This document shows positions 31,501-42,608 of a stretch of DNA of 64,000 nt, piece after piece; the first letter of the stretch is position 1, and each line of letters opens with the position of its first letter. Source of the DNA: Campylobacter hepaticus (GTDB taxonomy: Bacteria; Campylobacterota; Campylobacteria; Campylobacterales; Campylobacteraceae); NCBI RefSeq assembly GCF_001687475.2, contig NZ_CP031611.1, positions 124,001-188,000 on the forward strand, read 5' to 3'. The notes below the pieces were generated by a model, which was not told the DNA's origin, did not search any database, and saw nothing but the letters and a program-made list of their open reading frames with translations. A program made the translations under genes and the position numbers.

Positions 31501-33036
31501 TTATTCCCATTCTATTGTTGCAGGGGGTTTGCTTGAAATATCATAAACAACGCGGTTAATTCCTTCAACTTCGTTAATAATTCTACGTGAAATATTTTCT
31601 AAAATTTCATAAGGAAGATGAGAAAAACTTGCAGTCATTCCATCGCTTGCATCTACAACACGTATACAAATTGCATTATCATAGGTACGATTATCCCCCA
31701 TAACGCCGACGCTTTTTACATTTAAAAGTACGCAAAACGCTTGCCAGGTTTTATCATACCAGCCTGTGCTTTTAAGTTCTTGAAGTAAAATAAGATCAGC
31801 TTTGCGTAATAAATCTAGGCTTGAGTGATTAACTTCACCCATAATGCGTATAGCAAGACCAGGACCAGGAAAAGGGTGACGGTAAACAAGTTCTTTATTA
31901 AGCCCTAATTCTAATCCTAAAATACGTACCTCATCTTTAAAAATTTCTTTTAAGGGTTCAATGAGTTTAAGATTCATTTTTTCTGGTAAACCACCTACAT
32001 TATGATGGCTTTTAATGGTTTTACTAGCTCCTATAACAGAGCTTTCTATAATATCTGTGTATAAAGTACCTTGAGCTAAGTATTTCACATCTTTGTGTTT
32101 TTTTGCTTCTTCTTCAAAAACCTCTATAAAGGTATTTCCTATAATCTTTCTTTTTTGTTCAGGATCAAGTATATTTTTAAGACGCTTTAAAAAAATTTCA
32201 CTTGCATCTATGCTGATGAGATCTATACCTAAAGTGTTTTTAAACATAAATTCAACTTGTTCTTTTTCTCCACTTCTTAAAAGTCCATTGTCTACAAAAA
32301 CAACAATAACTTGTTCTTTTATGGCATTAGCTAAAAGTGCTGCAACCACACTACTATCAACCCCACCACTTACAGCACAAAGTACTTTATTGTTTTTTAC
32401 TTCTTGACGGATTTTCTCTATTTGGGTTTTTGCAAAAGACCCCATATTCCAAACACTTTCACAATTGCAAGCGTATTTGGCAAAATTTTTTAAAATATTT
32501 TTACCAAATTCACTGTGTTGGACTTCAGGATGAAATTGTAAGGCAAAGAATTTCTTTTTTTCATTGCCAAAAACACAAAAAGGGCTGTTTTCACTTATAG
32601 CTAAAACTTCAAAATCTTGCGGTAAATTTTCTACCTTATCAGAATGACTCATCCAAACAGTTTGTCTTTTAGGAAGATTTTTAAATAAATCACTATCTTT
32701 TTTAATTTCTATAGTGGCTTTACCGTATTCTTTATGTCCTGCAGGGGCTACTGTAGCTTTGTAATGGTGTGCCATGAGTTGCATGCCATAACAAATTCCA
32801 AGAATAGGTAAACCTAGATCAAATATATTTTTATCGCAAAAATAAGCATCTGTTGCGTAAACACTTGCAGGACCCCCGCTTAAAATAATACCTTTTGGTT
32901 CTTTTATCTTAATATCAGCTAAACTTACATTAAAAGGAAGAATTTCAGCATAAACACCTTGTTCTCTTAAGCGTCTTGCAATAAGTTGAGTGTATTGAGA
33001 TCCAAAATCTAAAACTAAAATATCTGCTTTTTTCAT
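31501..33036 (-). CDS. guaA: GMP synthase (glutamine-hydrolysing)
   Basis: GuaA converts XMP to GMP. The N-terminal class I glutamine amidotransferase has the nucleophile Cys in [11 protein letters not shown] (about residue 82) and the His-x-Glu partner in QFHPEVQHS (near 170). The synthetase half has the PP-loop [13 protein letters not shown] (about 222-234). The C-terminal dimerisation domain ends with the conserved [11 protein letters not shown]. The length of 511 aa is standard. A tiny lipoprotein gene ends 3 nt upstream, so transcription probably begins before that. Confidence 0.97.
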   Translation of the reverse strand: MKKADILVLDFGSQYTQLIARRLREQGVYAEILPFNVSLADIKIKEPKGIILSGGPASVYATDAYFCDKNIFDLGLPILGICYGMQLMAHHYKATVAPAGHKEYGKATIEIKKDSDLFKNLPKRQTVWMSHSDKVENLPQDFEVLAISENSPFCVFGNEKKKFFALQFHPEVQHSEFGKNILKNFAKYACNCESVWNMGSFAKTQIEKIRQEVKNNKVLCAVSGGVDSSVVAALLANAIKEQVIVVFVDNGLLRSGEKEQVEFMFKNTLGIDLISIDASEIFLKRLKNILDPEQKRKIIGNTFIEVFEEEAKKHKDVKYLAQGTLYTDIIESSVIGASKTIKSHHNVGGLPEKMNLKLIEPLKEIFKDEVRILGLELGLNKELVYRHPFPGPGLAIRIMGEVNHSSLDLLRKADLILLQELKSTGWYDKTWQAFCVLLNVKSVGVMGDNRTYDNAICIRVVDASDGMTASFSHLPYEILENISRRIINEVEGINRVVYDISSKPPATIEWE

Positions 33037-33039
33037 TAT

Positions 33040-33171
33040 TTACCACCTATGCAATTGTTCATAATTTTTAATATTTTTTATAGAACCATTTTGTTCATAA
33101 TTTATATATTGAGGATTGCCTTTATAACCGCAAGCACACAAGAAAATTAAGAAAAGAAATGTTAAAATCAT
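33040..33171 (-). CDS. Small LptM/YifL-like lipoprotein
   Basis: This 43-aa ORF begins with a hydrophobic signal and lipobox (MILTFLFLIFLCACGYKGNP). The Cys at about 14 would be lipidated, and the following GYKGNP resembles the CGLKGPLYFPP start of the LptM (YifL) LPS-assembly lipoprotein family. LptM stabilises LptD in E. coli, and lptD is about 5 kb away. The longer in-frame version from 33249 would put 26 residues before the signal peptide and is unlikely. It is divergent from the next gene, with start codons only 3 bp apart. Confidence 0.65.
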   Translation of the reverse strand: MILTFLFLIFLCACGYKGNPQYINYEQNGSIKNIKNYEQLHRW

Positions 33172-33174
33172 TTT

Positions 33175-33660
33175 ATGAAAAAAATTAATAACATAAAGAT
33201 GCTTAAAAATACCAGTGCTATTATAAATGAATTGATGAGTAAAGCTCATTATAAACCTTTAAAAACCTTATTTTTTTGTAAAGATTTTTTAAGTTCTTTT
33301 CCGCTTGCTAAACAACGTTTAATTGCTCGGATTTATGTAAAAAACTATATTTTATATATAGTAACTTTACATTCAGCAGCTTATCAAGAATTAAATCATG
33401 ATAATAGCAAAATTTATATTAAATTTCTCATAAAAACATATGGAGAAAAATATCCTTTGAGTGGATTTTCTCATATTAAAGAGATAAAAATTTTCCCTCA
33501 AAAATATACTCATGTAAAGCATGAAAAGATTGAAAGCCTTGAAAAACCTTATTTAGAGCTTTCTTGCGCTAAGTTTAAGAATGCTTTTGAAGATCCTAGT
33601 TTAAAGCAAAAATTTGAAGAATTAAGAGCGGTTATAAATAAAGGTTTAAATTTTGCTTGA
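33175..33660 (+). CDS. DciA-like (DUF721) protein
   Basis: This is a small basic protein of 161 aa. The first 90 residues follow the DUF721/DciA pattern: a helix with NTSAIINELMSKA, then a hydrophobic strand pair RIYVKNYILYIVTLHSAAYQELNH, the position where DciA has LxVxSPAWAxEL. DciA loads the replicative helicase in bacteria lacking DnaC. The C-terminal 70 residues are lineage-specific. It overlaps uvrC by 8 nt. The ATG at 33175 leaves almost no leader because of the divergent lipoprotein gene; the internal ATG at residue 9 is an alternative start. Confidence 0.55.
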   Translation: MKKINNIKMLKNTSAIINELMSKAHYKPLKTLFFCKDFLSSFPLAKQRLIARIYVKNYILYIVTLHSAAYQELNHDNSKIYIKFLIKTYGEKYPLSGFSHIKEIKIFPQKYTHVKHEKIESLEKPYLELSCAKFKNAFEDPSLKQKFEELRAVINKGLNFA

Positions 33661-35455
33661 AAATACTTTAGAAAATGAATTAAAAACTCTTCCTAATAGT
33701 GCTGGGATATATCAGTATTTTAATAAAGAAGGAAAACTTTTATATATAGGCAAGGCTAAAAATCTTAAAAACCGCATACGTTCTTATTTTGCTTTTACTC
33801 CTTCTTTGCATGCTAATCCAAGAAATTCTTTAAGAATTCAAAAAATGATACAAGAGGCTGTGCATTTAGAATTTATTACTACTAATTCAGAAGCTGATGC
33901 TTTGATTTTAGAAAATTCTTTTATTAAACAATTGCATCCAAAATATAATATTTTACTAAGAGATGATAAAACTTATCCTTATATTTATGTGGATTTTGAT
34001 GAAGAATTTCCGCGTTTTGAAATTACTAGAAAATTGGTTAAAAAAAGTAAAATCAAATATTTTGGACCCTTTTTTAAAGGAGCTAGAGAACTTTTGGATG
34101 CGCTTTATTTTTATTATCCTTTAAAGCAAAAAGCAAATTGTAAGAGTCCTTGTATTTTTTATCAAATTGGGCGCTGTCTTGCACCTTGTAATCAAGCAAT
34201 AAGCAAAGAAAAATATCACCAAATTTTAAATGAAGCCGTGCATGCTCTTTTAAATCCTAGTATTTTAATAAAAAATTTAGAACAACAAATGGCTTTTTTA
34301 GCGCAAAATGAAAATTATGAAGAAGCAGCTAGAATAAGAGATCAAATTGCTATTATTAAAGAATTAGAACTTAAAGTAGAACTTGATATTGCAAAATTAG
34401 AAGATTTTGAGGTTTTTGTTTTAGCTTTTGAAAAATCCATGCTTTCTACTTTACGTTTTGTGGTGCAAAATGGAAAGATTATTAGTGCTAATTCTCAAAT
34501 TACCCTTGTTAAAAATACTATAGAGTGTGATAAAAATGAAATTTATAAACAGTTTATTTTAGAAAATTTTAGCATAGATATTCCTTTAATATCTAGTACT
34601 ATTTATGTGTATGAAGAATTTGAAGATAGAATGCTTTTAGAAGAGATTTTAAGTCAAAGATTTAATAAAAAAATTCATATTAAAATTCCAAAAATAGGAG
34701 AAAAAAGAAAAATTTGTGATTTAGCTTTTCAAAATGCACTTTTGAATATAAAAAAAGAACAAAAAAATAATGATTTTACTATGCAAGAAGCATTAAAATC
34801 CTATTTTGAACTTGAAAATTTACCTCAATGTATAGAAATTTTTGATAATTCTCATTTGCAAGGTGTGGCAAATGTTGGGGTAATGGTGAGTTATAAAATG
34901 GGAGTTTGGGATAAATCAAGGTATCGTAAATTTCATTTAAAATATAAAAATGATTATGAACAAATGCGTGAAGTTTTAACGCGTAGGGCTTTAGAATTTG
35001 ATAAAATGTCGCCCCCTGATTTATGGCTTATAGATGGGGGTAAGGTTTTACTTGATTTAGCAAGAGAAATTATACTAAGTAGCGGGGCTAATGTTGATAT
35101 TTTAGCTATTTCAAAAGAAAAAATTGATGCAAAGGCTCATAGAGCTAAAGGGGGAGCTAAGGATAAAATTCATTCTATAAAAGGTGAATTTGCTTTAAGT
35201 GTTAACGATAAGAAATTACAATTCTTACAAAAACTAAGAGATGAAGCGCACCGTTTTGCTATTAGTTTTCATCAAAATACCAAGAAAAAACAAGATTTAT
35301 CAAGTTCTAAACTTGTTAATTTAGGACTTAATTCAGGAGTTATACAAAAACTTTTAGCTTATTATGGGAATTTTGAAGCTATACATAAGGCTAATTTTAA
35401 TGAATTAATGAGTCTTGTAGGTAGAAAAATAGCACAAAAAATAAAGGAAAATTGA
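33653..35455 (+). CDS. uvrC: Excinuclease ABC subunit C
   Basis: UvrC makes both incisions in nucleotide-excision repair. The GIY-YIG nuclease domain is at the N-terminus (LPNSAGIYQYF, then YIGKAKNLKNRIRSYF, about 14-46). The UvrB-interacting UVR segment is around 190-225 (NYEEAARIRDQI). The RNase H-like second nuclease follows (CIEIFDNSHLQG near 392 and LWLIDGGKVLLDLA near 458). A shortened HhH region ends the 600 aa. The start is TTG (33653-33655), overlapping the DciA-like gene by 8 nt. Confidence 0.95.
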   Translation: MLENTLENELKTLPNSAGIYQYFNKEGKLLYIGKAKNLKNRIRSYFAFTPSLHANPRNSLRIQKMIQEAVHLEFITTNSEADALILENSFIKQLHPKYNILLRDDKTYPYIYVDFDEEFPRFEITRKLVKKSKIKYFGPFFKGARELLDALYFYYPLKQKANCKSPCIFYQIGRCLAPCNQAISKEKYHQILNEAVHALLNPSILIKNLEQQMAFLAQNENYEEAARIRDQIAIIKELELKVELDIAKLEDFEVFVLAFEKSMLSTLRFVVQNGKIISANSQITLVKNTIECDKNEIYKQFILENFSIDIPLISSTIYVYEEFEDRMLLEEILSQRFNKKIHIKIPKIGEKRKICDLAFQNALLNIKKEQKNNDFTMQEALKSYFELENLPQCIEIFDNSHLQGVANVGVMVSYKMGVWDKSRYRKFHLKYKNDYEQMREVLTRRALEFDKMSPPDLWLIDGGKVLLDLAREIILSSGANVDILAISKEKIDAKAHRAKGGAKDKIHSIKGEFALSVNDKKLQFLQKLRDEAHRFAISFHQNTKKKQDLSSSKLVNLGLNSGVIQKLLAYYGNFEAIHKANFNELMSLVGRKIAQKIKEN

Positions 35456-35456
35456 A

Positions 35457-36650
35457 TTGTTATTAGCAGGAATAATTTTTATTTTTAATATCATTTTAGC
35501 TTATTTAAGTATTGATATTTTAAAATTTAATGATAGTGTAGAACAAATTAAAATAGTTATGTTTATGAGTATTTTTATAATGTCTTTAACCCTTTTTATT
35601 ATGGCTTTTAAGCAAAAAAAACAAATAATAAAAATACATCAAAAACTTTTTCTTATACATAATAATTTTTTGAATTCTCAAGAAAAATTAAGTATAGATA
35701 ATGCTCTTGATTTATTGAAAGATAAATTAGAAAATACAATGCAAAATTTAACTAAGATGTCTCATGAAAAAGATAAATATTTGCATTTACTAGAAGAAAA
35801 TTTATATCAACTTGGGAATATGTTTGATGCAATGCAGTGTTTAGATGAAAATTGTAATAAAAAAATTTACACTTTGATTTTAAATACTTTAAATTTGCAA
35901 AAAGAACAAGTAAGATTAGGTTTAAATCAAGCATTAGAATATCGTAAAAGTATTAAAATAAGTATGTATGATAGGGTTTTACAGTTTCAAGCAAGTGTGG
36001 CTATAGTTAATGATGATGAACTTGAAACCTTTTTACTTGCGCATTTACTTTCATATTTTGGTATAGAAAGCACTAGTTTTAAAGATTTAAGTTTTGATCT
36101 TAATGATTTTCATTTAGTTTTTATTAAAGATAAGATTTTAAGTGAAAATACAAAGAAAAATTATGATTTTATAGTTATGGGGCGTGATAAAAATACTTAT
36201 TATGAACATTTTTTAACCTTGCCTTTAAAGAAAAAAGAACTTGAGGGTATTTTGCAAAATAAACTTGATAAGCTTTGTACTTTAAAATTTCAAACTCCTT
36301 ATCAAAATAATGTTTTACTTTTTAAACAAAATGATTTTGATACAAGATTGTTTTTTAATATCATAGAAAAACAATGTGATAAAAATATATGTATTAATTC
36401 TTTTAGCCAATTAAAAGAAGAATTAAACCAAAGTTATCGTTTGATTTTGCTAGATTATGAATTGATTAAACTTGATCTTGAGAGAATGAAAAATTTACTT
36501 AGTTTGTATAAAAAAGAACATCCTCAAAGTCATATTATTTTTTTTGCTAAAGAAAATGTGAGAGATTTTGATTTTGTTAGTGAGATTTTAAGCGATGTGA
36601 GTAAAAATGAACTTGTTGCTTTACTTAAGAAATATTTGCCACAACTTTAA
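35457..36650 (+). CDS. Membrane protein with coiled coil and two degenerate receiver-like domains
   Basis: No family is recognised with certainty. Two N-terminal membrane helices (about 2-19 and 32-50) are followed by a helical, probably coiled region (about 55-165). Next come two alpha/beta segments that look like response-regulator receivers: about 172-285, opening VAIVNDDELETFLLAHLLSYFGI, and about 285-397, opening NVLLFKQNDFDTRLFFNIIEKQ and containing LILLDYELIKLDL. The first keeps an acidic pair (NDDE) but has KD in place of a normal phospho-Asp strand; the second keeps a LLDYE strand. The start is TTG, 1 nt after uvrC. A signalling or scaffold role is inference. Confidence 0.55.
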   Translation: MLLAGIIFIFNIILAYLSIDILKFNDSVEQIKIVMFMSIFIMSLTLFIMAFKQKKQIIKIHQKLFLIHNNFLNSQEKLSIDNALDLLKDKLENTMQNLTKMSHEKDKYLHLLEENLYQLGNMFDAMQCLDENCNKKIYTLILNTLNLQKEQVRLGLNQALEYRKSIKISMYDRVLQFQASVAIVNDDELETFLLAHLLSYFGIESTSFKDLSFDLNDFHLVFIKDKILSENTKKNYDFIVMGRDKNTYYEHFLTLPLKKKELEGILQNKLDKLCTLKFQTPYQNNVLLFKQNDFDTRLFFNIIEKQCDKNICINSFSQLKEELNQSYRLILLDYELIKLDLERMKNLLSLYKKEHPQSHIIFFAKENVRDFDFVSEILSDVSKNELVALLKKYLPQL

Positions 36651-37549
36651 GCTTTATAAAATTTAACTCCTGCTAGATCAAGAATTTTGATTTTTTTTTC
36701 CTTGATGAGTTGTTTTAATAAAATTTGAGAACTTTGATCTAATCTTGCTTTTATATCCATTTGACTTTGGGGACGTAAATGAAGCATTTTTAGTAGTTCT
36801 TCTTTATTAAAACTTAATGCTTCATTTTGATAGTTTCTTTTGCTTAAAAAAACGGGAGCGCAATCTATAAATTTGGATAATTGCATTAGTTTTTCTTCAC
36901 TTATAGCTTTTACGGCATAAGATGGGGGTCTATCTATGGTACTTAAATCAATTCTTAAGGGTAGGATTTTTTTAAAAGCTTGATTGAGTGCTTTAAATTC
37001 TTCTTCATTGTCATTAAGATCTTTAACAACAAGAGTTTCCATGATTAAATCGCCTTGAAATTGCACTCTAAATTCTGCCATTTTTTCTATCATGGCTTGT
37101 AAATCAATATTTTTTAAAGCTTTATCAATACGATAAAAAGTTTTGCAAATAGCACTATCTAGGCTAAATTTTACCACATCTAATCGAAGTAAGCTTTGGA
37201 ATTTTTTTTCATCTAATACAGCTGTACCATTGCTTAATATGAGTAATTTTTTATTTTTAATAAGTTGACGCAAAGATGAGATTAATTCATCTAAATGTGG
37301 ATAAAGACTAGGTTCTCCATTGGCAGTAAGGGTAAGAAAATCAAATTCTATGTTTTTTTTAAGTATATTTTGTACTTCTAGTATAATTTGCTCTATACTT
37401 ATAATTTCATCTTGATTTTCTTGTGGTTTTTTAGGGCTAAGTTCACAATAAACACAATCAAAATTACATTGTTTTTTACTGGGGCTTAAATCTATACCTA
37501 AAGATTTTCCAAAACGTCTAGAATTTATAGGACCAAAAAGAATTTTCAT
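36647..37549 (-). CDS. Radical SAM protein
   Basis: This 300-aa radical S-adenosylmethionine enzyme carries the 4Fe-4S motif CNFDCVYC (about residues 28-35), after the opening FGPINSRRFGKSLGIDLSP. The GEP-type motif is in LTANGEPSLYPH. The sequence resembles the MoaA-like subgroup of unknown substrate. The C-terminal third looks like a small winged helix (ALSFNKEELLKMLHL...QLIKEKKIKI). It overlaps hemE by one base and shares interlocked stop codons with the convergent membrane-protein gene. Confidence 0.8.
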   Translation of the reverse strand: MKILFGPINSRRFGKSLGIDLSPSKKQCNFDCVYCELSPKKPQENQDEIISIEQIILEVQNILKKNIEFDFLTLTANGEPSLYPHLDELISSLRQLIKNKKLLILSNGTAVLDEKKFQSLLRLDVVKFSLDSAICKTFYRIDKALKNIDLQAMIEKMAEFRVQFQGDLIMETLVVKDLNDNEEEFKALNQAFKKILPLRIDLSTIDRPPSYAVKAISEEKLMQLSKFIDCAPVFLSKRNYQNEALSFNKEELLKMLHLRPQSQMDIKARLDQSSQILLKQLIKEKKIKILDLAGVKFYKA

Positions 37550-38568
37550 TAAGACGAACTTTGCTGCACTAATTTGATAAAATATTTTGCATTTTCAACA
37601 CTTATATCAGGTAAAATACCATGACCTAGATTAAAAATATGTGCTTTATTGTGCATGATTTTTAAGATATTTTCTACACTTTCTTTAATAGCATTTTTAT
37701 CATAGAGTCTACAAGGTTCCATATTACCTTGAAGAGTGTATTTATGAGATAGTTTATTACGTGCTAAATCAAGAGGAGTGCTCCAATCTACCCCAAAGAC
37801 ATCAAAATCTCCATCAATTTTATCTAAATATCCACTAATGCCTTTAGGAAATAAAATTACAGGTATATAAGGATATTTATTTTTAATAAAATGAGAAAGT
37901 TCTATCATGTAATTAAAAGAAAATTCAAAAAATTTATCGCATTCTAAAGCACTTGCCCAACTATCAAAAATTTGAATTGCATTAGCACCTGCTTTGATTT
38001 GCTCTTCTATATAAAGTTTTAAAACTTGAGTAAGTTTGTTTAAAGTTTTGTGCAAGAGTTCTGGATTTTGGTAAAGCATTTTTTTGCATTTTGCATAATT
38101 TTTACTTCCTTTACCCTCTATCATATAAGTGGCTATGGTCCAAGGACTTCCGCAAAATCCTATTAAGGCTTTATCTTGAGGTAATTTTTCTCGTGTAAGT
38201 TTTAAAGCATCATAAACATAATGTAACTTTTTATGAGCGTTTTGATCATCAAGCTTATTTAAATCTTCTAAATTTGAGATAGTATCACTAAATACAGGTC
38301 CTTCGCCTTTTTGAAAATGCAAAGGCATTCCCATTTCAAGCGGAACTACTAAGATATCTGAAAAAATAATTGCTGCATCAACTTCTAAGATATCAACAGG
38401 TTGTAAAGAAACTTGTGCTGCTTTTTTATAATCTTTACATAAAGAAAGAAAGTCTCCTGCTTCTTTTCTTACTTGCATATATTCTGGTAAATACCTTCCT
38501 GCTTGTCTCATCATCCAAACAGGGGTATAAGGTGTGGGTTTTTTAAAACAAGCGTCAATAAAAATCAT
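37549..38568 (-). CDS. hemE: Uroporphyrinogen decarboxylase
   Basis: HemE converts uroporphyrinogen III to coproporphyrinogen III in haem synthesis. The family N-terminal motif [16 protein letters not shown] (about 17-32) and the catalytic Asp in [14 protein letters not shown] (about 67-80) are present. [16 protein letters not shown] (about 138-153) and [11 protein letters not shown] (about 198-208) follow. The length of 339 aa is standard. It is the first gene of a two-gene unit with the radical SAM gene. Upstream lies a 189-nt AT-rich spacer. Confidence 0.97.
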   Translation of the reverse strand: MIFIDACFKKPTPYTPVWMMRQAGRYLPEYMQVRKEAGDFLSLCKDYKKAAQVSLQPVDILEVDAAIIFSDILVVPLEMGMPLHFQKGEGPVFSDTISNLEDLNKLDDQNAHKKLHYVYDALKLTREKLPQDKALIGFCGSPWTIATYMIEGKGSKNYAKCKKMLYQNPELLHKTLNKLTQVLKLYIEEQIKAGANAIQIFDSWASALECDKFFEFSFNYMIELSHFIKNKYPYIPVILFPKGISGYLDKIDGDFDVFGVDWSTPLDLARNKLSHKYTLQGNMEPCRLYDKNAIKESVENILKIMHNKAHIFNLGHGILPDISVENAKYFIKLVQQSSS

Positions 38569-38757
38569 TTTTTTCCTTTGTTTTTGAAAAAATTATAACA
38601 AAAATTAATAAAAATAAATATATTTATACTTAGGAATTAAGGCTTTATTTTTGAATTTTAATTTATTGTTTTAATTAAAAATTATGTGATTTAAGATAAT
38701 ATTTTTTTAATATAAATGCAATAAAGTTAAAATTAATTTTTGCATATTTAATAGAAA

Positions 38758-40637
<1,880 letters not shown>

Positions 40638-40653
40638 TTAGAACTTTTTTGCT

Positions 40654-40666
40654 ATTATACTATAAA
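40654..40666. promoter_or_regulatory. Back-to-back promoters for pdxJ (-) and ppx/gppA (+)
   Basis: In the 56-nt gap between the divergent genes, ATTATA at 40654-40659 reads TATAAT on the - strand toward pdxJ. On the + strand TATACT (40656-40661) or TATAAA (40661-40666) could serve ppx/gppA. The two cores overlap, so transcription in the two directions would compete. Confidence 0.45.
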
Positions 40667-40684
40667 ATTTAAACGAGGAAAGCA

Positions 40685-41661
40685 ATGTTAGGCATAGATC
40701 TTGGATCTAATACTTTAAGAGCAGTGCAAATGGATGCATGTTTAAATAAAATAAAAGAATACGAATTTGTAATTGGGGCGGCTAAAAATTTAAATCAAAG
40801 TGGAGAGATTTCTCAAGAAGCCATACAAAGATTGAAAAAAGCTTTAAATATTTTAGCTAAAGAGCAAGATTTAAGTAAAGCAAATGCTGTAGCCACCGCA
40901 GCTTTTAGAAAGGCAAATAATACTTTAAAAATTTTTGCTGATTTAAAAGAAGAATTTAATATTAATTTTAAAGTAATTGATGCAAAAAATGAAGCTAAAA
41001 TGAGTGTTTTAGGTATGAAAATAGCTTTATTTAAGCTTGGAATTTATGGAGAATTTGCGTATTGTGATTTAGGAGGTGCTTCTTGTGAATTGTCTTTTAA
41101 AAATTATTGTGAAAGTTTTGATTTTGGTATTATTAGTTTTTATGAAAAAAATCAATATTTAGCTTTTAAAAAATCTTATTTTAATAAGAAAATTCTAAAG
41201 CAATATCCTAAGTTTATTACACAAATAAAAGATAAGAAATTAAAACTTCATTTTTTAATTAAAGATAGCCATTTTAAATATTTAGCTTTTAAAGCTTTTG
41301 ATGAGGTTGCTAAGATAAAAAAAGCATTAAAATTTTTAAAAGCTAAAACTGTAGTGATTAATTCAGGTGTACCTACTATGCTGAGTGCTTTAAAACAAAA
41401 TATGTTTTATGATAAATATGAAGCAAAAAAAGTTAACGGTAAAAGACTTTGTCATAAGGATTTTTTAAATTATGCCATTAAACTTTTTTATATGGATGAA
41501 AAAATAGCTTTAAAATAAGTAGGTATGATGCGCGAAAAAGATATTTAAGTGCGGGATGTTTGTTATTTTATGCTTTGTTTGATAAGCATAAACTTATAGT
41601 TGTTGATGAGGGATTAAGAGAGGGTGTTTGTTTAGCAGGTATTAAAAATATAAGATTTTAG
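40685..41661 (+). pseudogene. Frameshifted Ppx/GppA-family exopolyphosphatase/pppGpp phosphatase
   Basis: The intact first part (40685-41518, 277 aa) has the ASKHA phosphatase features: IDLGSNTLRAVQMD at the start, AVATAAFRKANN (about 75-86), and YCDLGGASCELSF (about 123-135). It stops early at TAA 41516-41518. The next frame immediately continues as RYDARKRYLSAGCLL, then VVDEGLREGVCLAGI, up to a TAG at 41659-41661. That is the expected C-terminus of the family (compare SDxGLREG). Adding one A to the AAAA run at 41512-41515 would restore one 325-codon ORF. It is either a real frameshift or a homopolymer sequencing error. The family degrades polyphosphate or pppGpp, linking it to spoT. Confidence 0.8.
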
Positions 41662-42608
41662 TTTTTTAAAAATTCAAAAAAATGGAATTTTTCATCAAAA
41701 TTGAAAAATAAAATTTTAGCTTGTAAGAGAAATTCTTCATATTTTTTTGGATTTTTATTTTTACATTCTTTAAGCAATTGTTCGAAACCAAAATCTATTA
41801 AGGCAAGATTTTGCTTTTTAAATTCTAAGAGTTTAAAATCAAATTCTTTAATAAGACTTTGAATATGGTTGAAATTAACATTATAAGTTAAATCACTTTT
41901 AGCAAAAAAATCTTTTAATTTGCATTCAAAGGGATTAAAAATTTGATGTTTTTGATAAATTCTTAGACTAAAATCTTTATGATTATAGCTACCATAATCA
42001 AAGGCTGCGAAGATAAATTTTTCACAAGCTCGATCTAAATCTTTAAAGAAATTTTCTAAATAAATGCTGTATTCGCCTTTTTCTAAATTTAAGTTTTGGC
42101 ATTTTATTTTTAAATTCTTATCCATAGGTTTAAAAATGAATTGAAAATCTTGTATGAAGGCCATTTTATCATGATCAATTAATTCACAAGGAAAGCTATC
42201 GAAAAGTTCATTGCAAAAGAAAAAAGCATTTTTAAAATTACATTCTTGTAAATGTGCTTTATGGGTAAATTCTACTCCATTTAGAGTTTTTCTTTGCAAG
42301 ATTCTTAATTTTTCATGGGGCTCTATAATAAAAAAAGAAATATGAGAAAAAATTTCTGGTCTTAATTCAAGCAAGGCACATAAAAAATCATGACTTAAAT
42401 ACCCTTCATTTGCACCTATTTCAACAAGTTCTAAAGGGGTTTGTAAAATTTTTTTATCAATTAAAGATAAAAAATGTTTTGCCAAAAGTGTACCAAAAAG
42501 ATTGCCTACACTTACTGTTGTAAAAAAATCCCCTTTTTTGCCTATATCGACGGTATTTTTATAATAGTTTTCATTAAGCCAAAGATTAAAAAATTTACTA
42601 AATTTCAT
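41658..42608 (-). CDS. SAM-dependent methyltransferase of the MidA/NDUFAF7 family
   Basis: This 316-aa protein opens with FSKFFNLWL and has GKKGDFFTTVSVGNLFGTLLAKHF (about 24-47), the conserved GDFxTxPExxxxFG motif of this family in variant form. The SAM-binding loop ELVEIGANEGYLSHDFL follows. FFCNELFDSFPCEL (about 149-162) matches the NExxDAxPV active-site motif, also diverged. Mitochondrial members methylate an arginine in complex I; bacterial targets are unknown. It overlaps the M23 peptidase by 4 nt and shares interlocked stops with the ppx/gppA pseudogene. Confidence 0.72.
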   Translation of the reverse strand: MKFSKFFNLWLNENYYKNTVDIGKKGDFFTTVSVGNLFGTLLAKHFLSLIDKKILQTPLELVEIGANEGYLSHDFLCALLELRPEIFSHISFFIIEPHEKLRILQRKTLNGVEFTHKAHLQECNFKNAFFFCNELFDSFPCELIDHDKMAFIQDFQFIFKPMDKNLKIKCQNLNLEKGEYSIYLENFFKDLDRACEKFIFAAFDYGSYNHKDFSLRIYQKHQIFNPFECKLKDFFAKSDLTYNVNFNHIQSLIKEFDFKLLEFKKQNLALIDFGFEQLLKECKNKNPKKYEEFLLQAKILFFNFDEKFHFFEFLKN

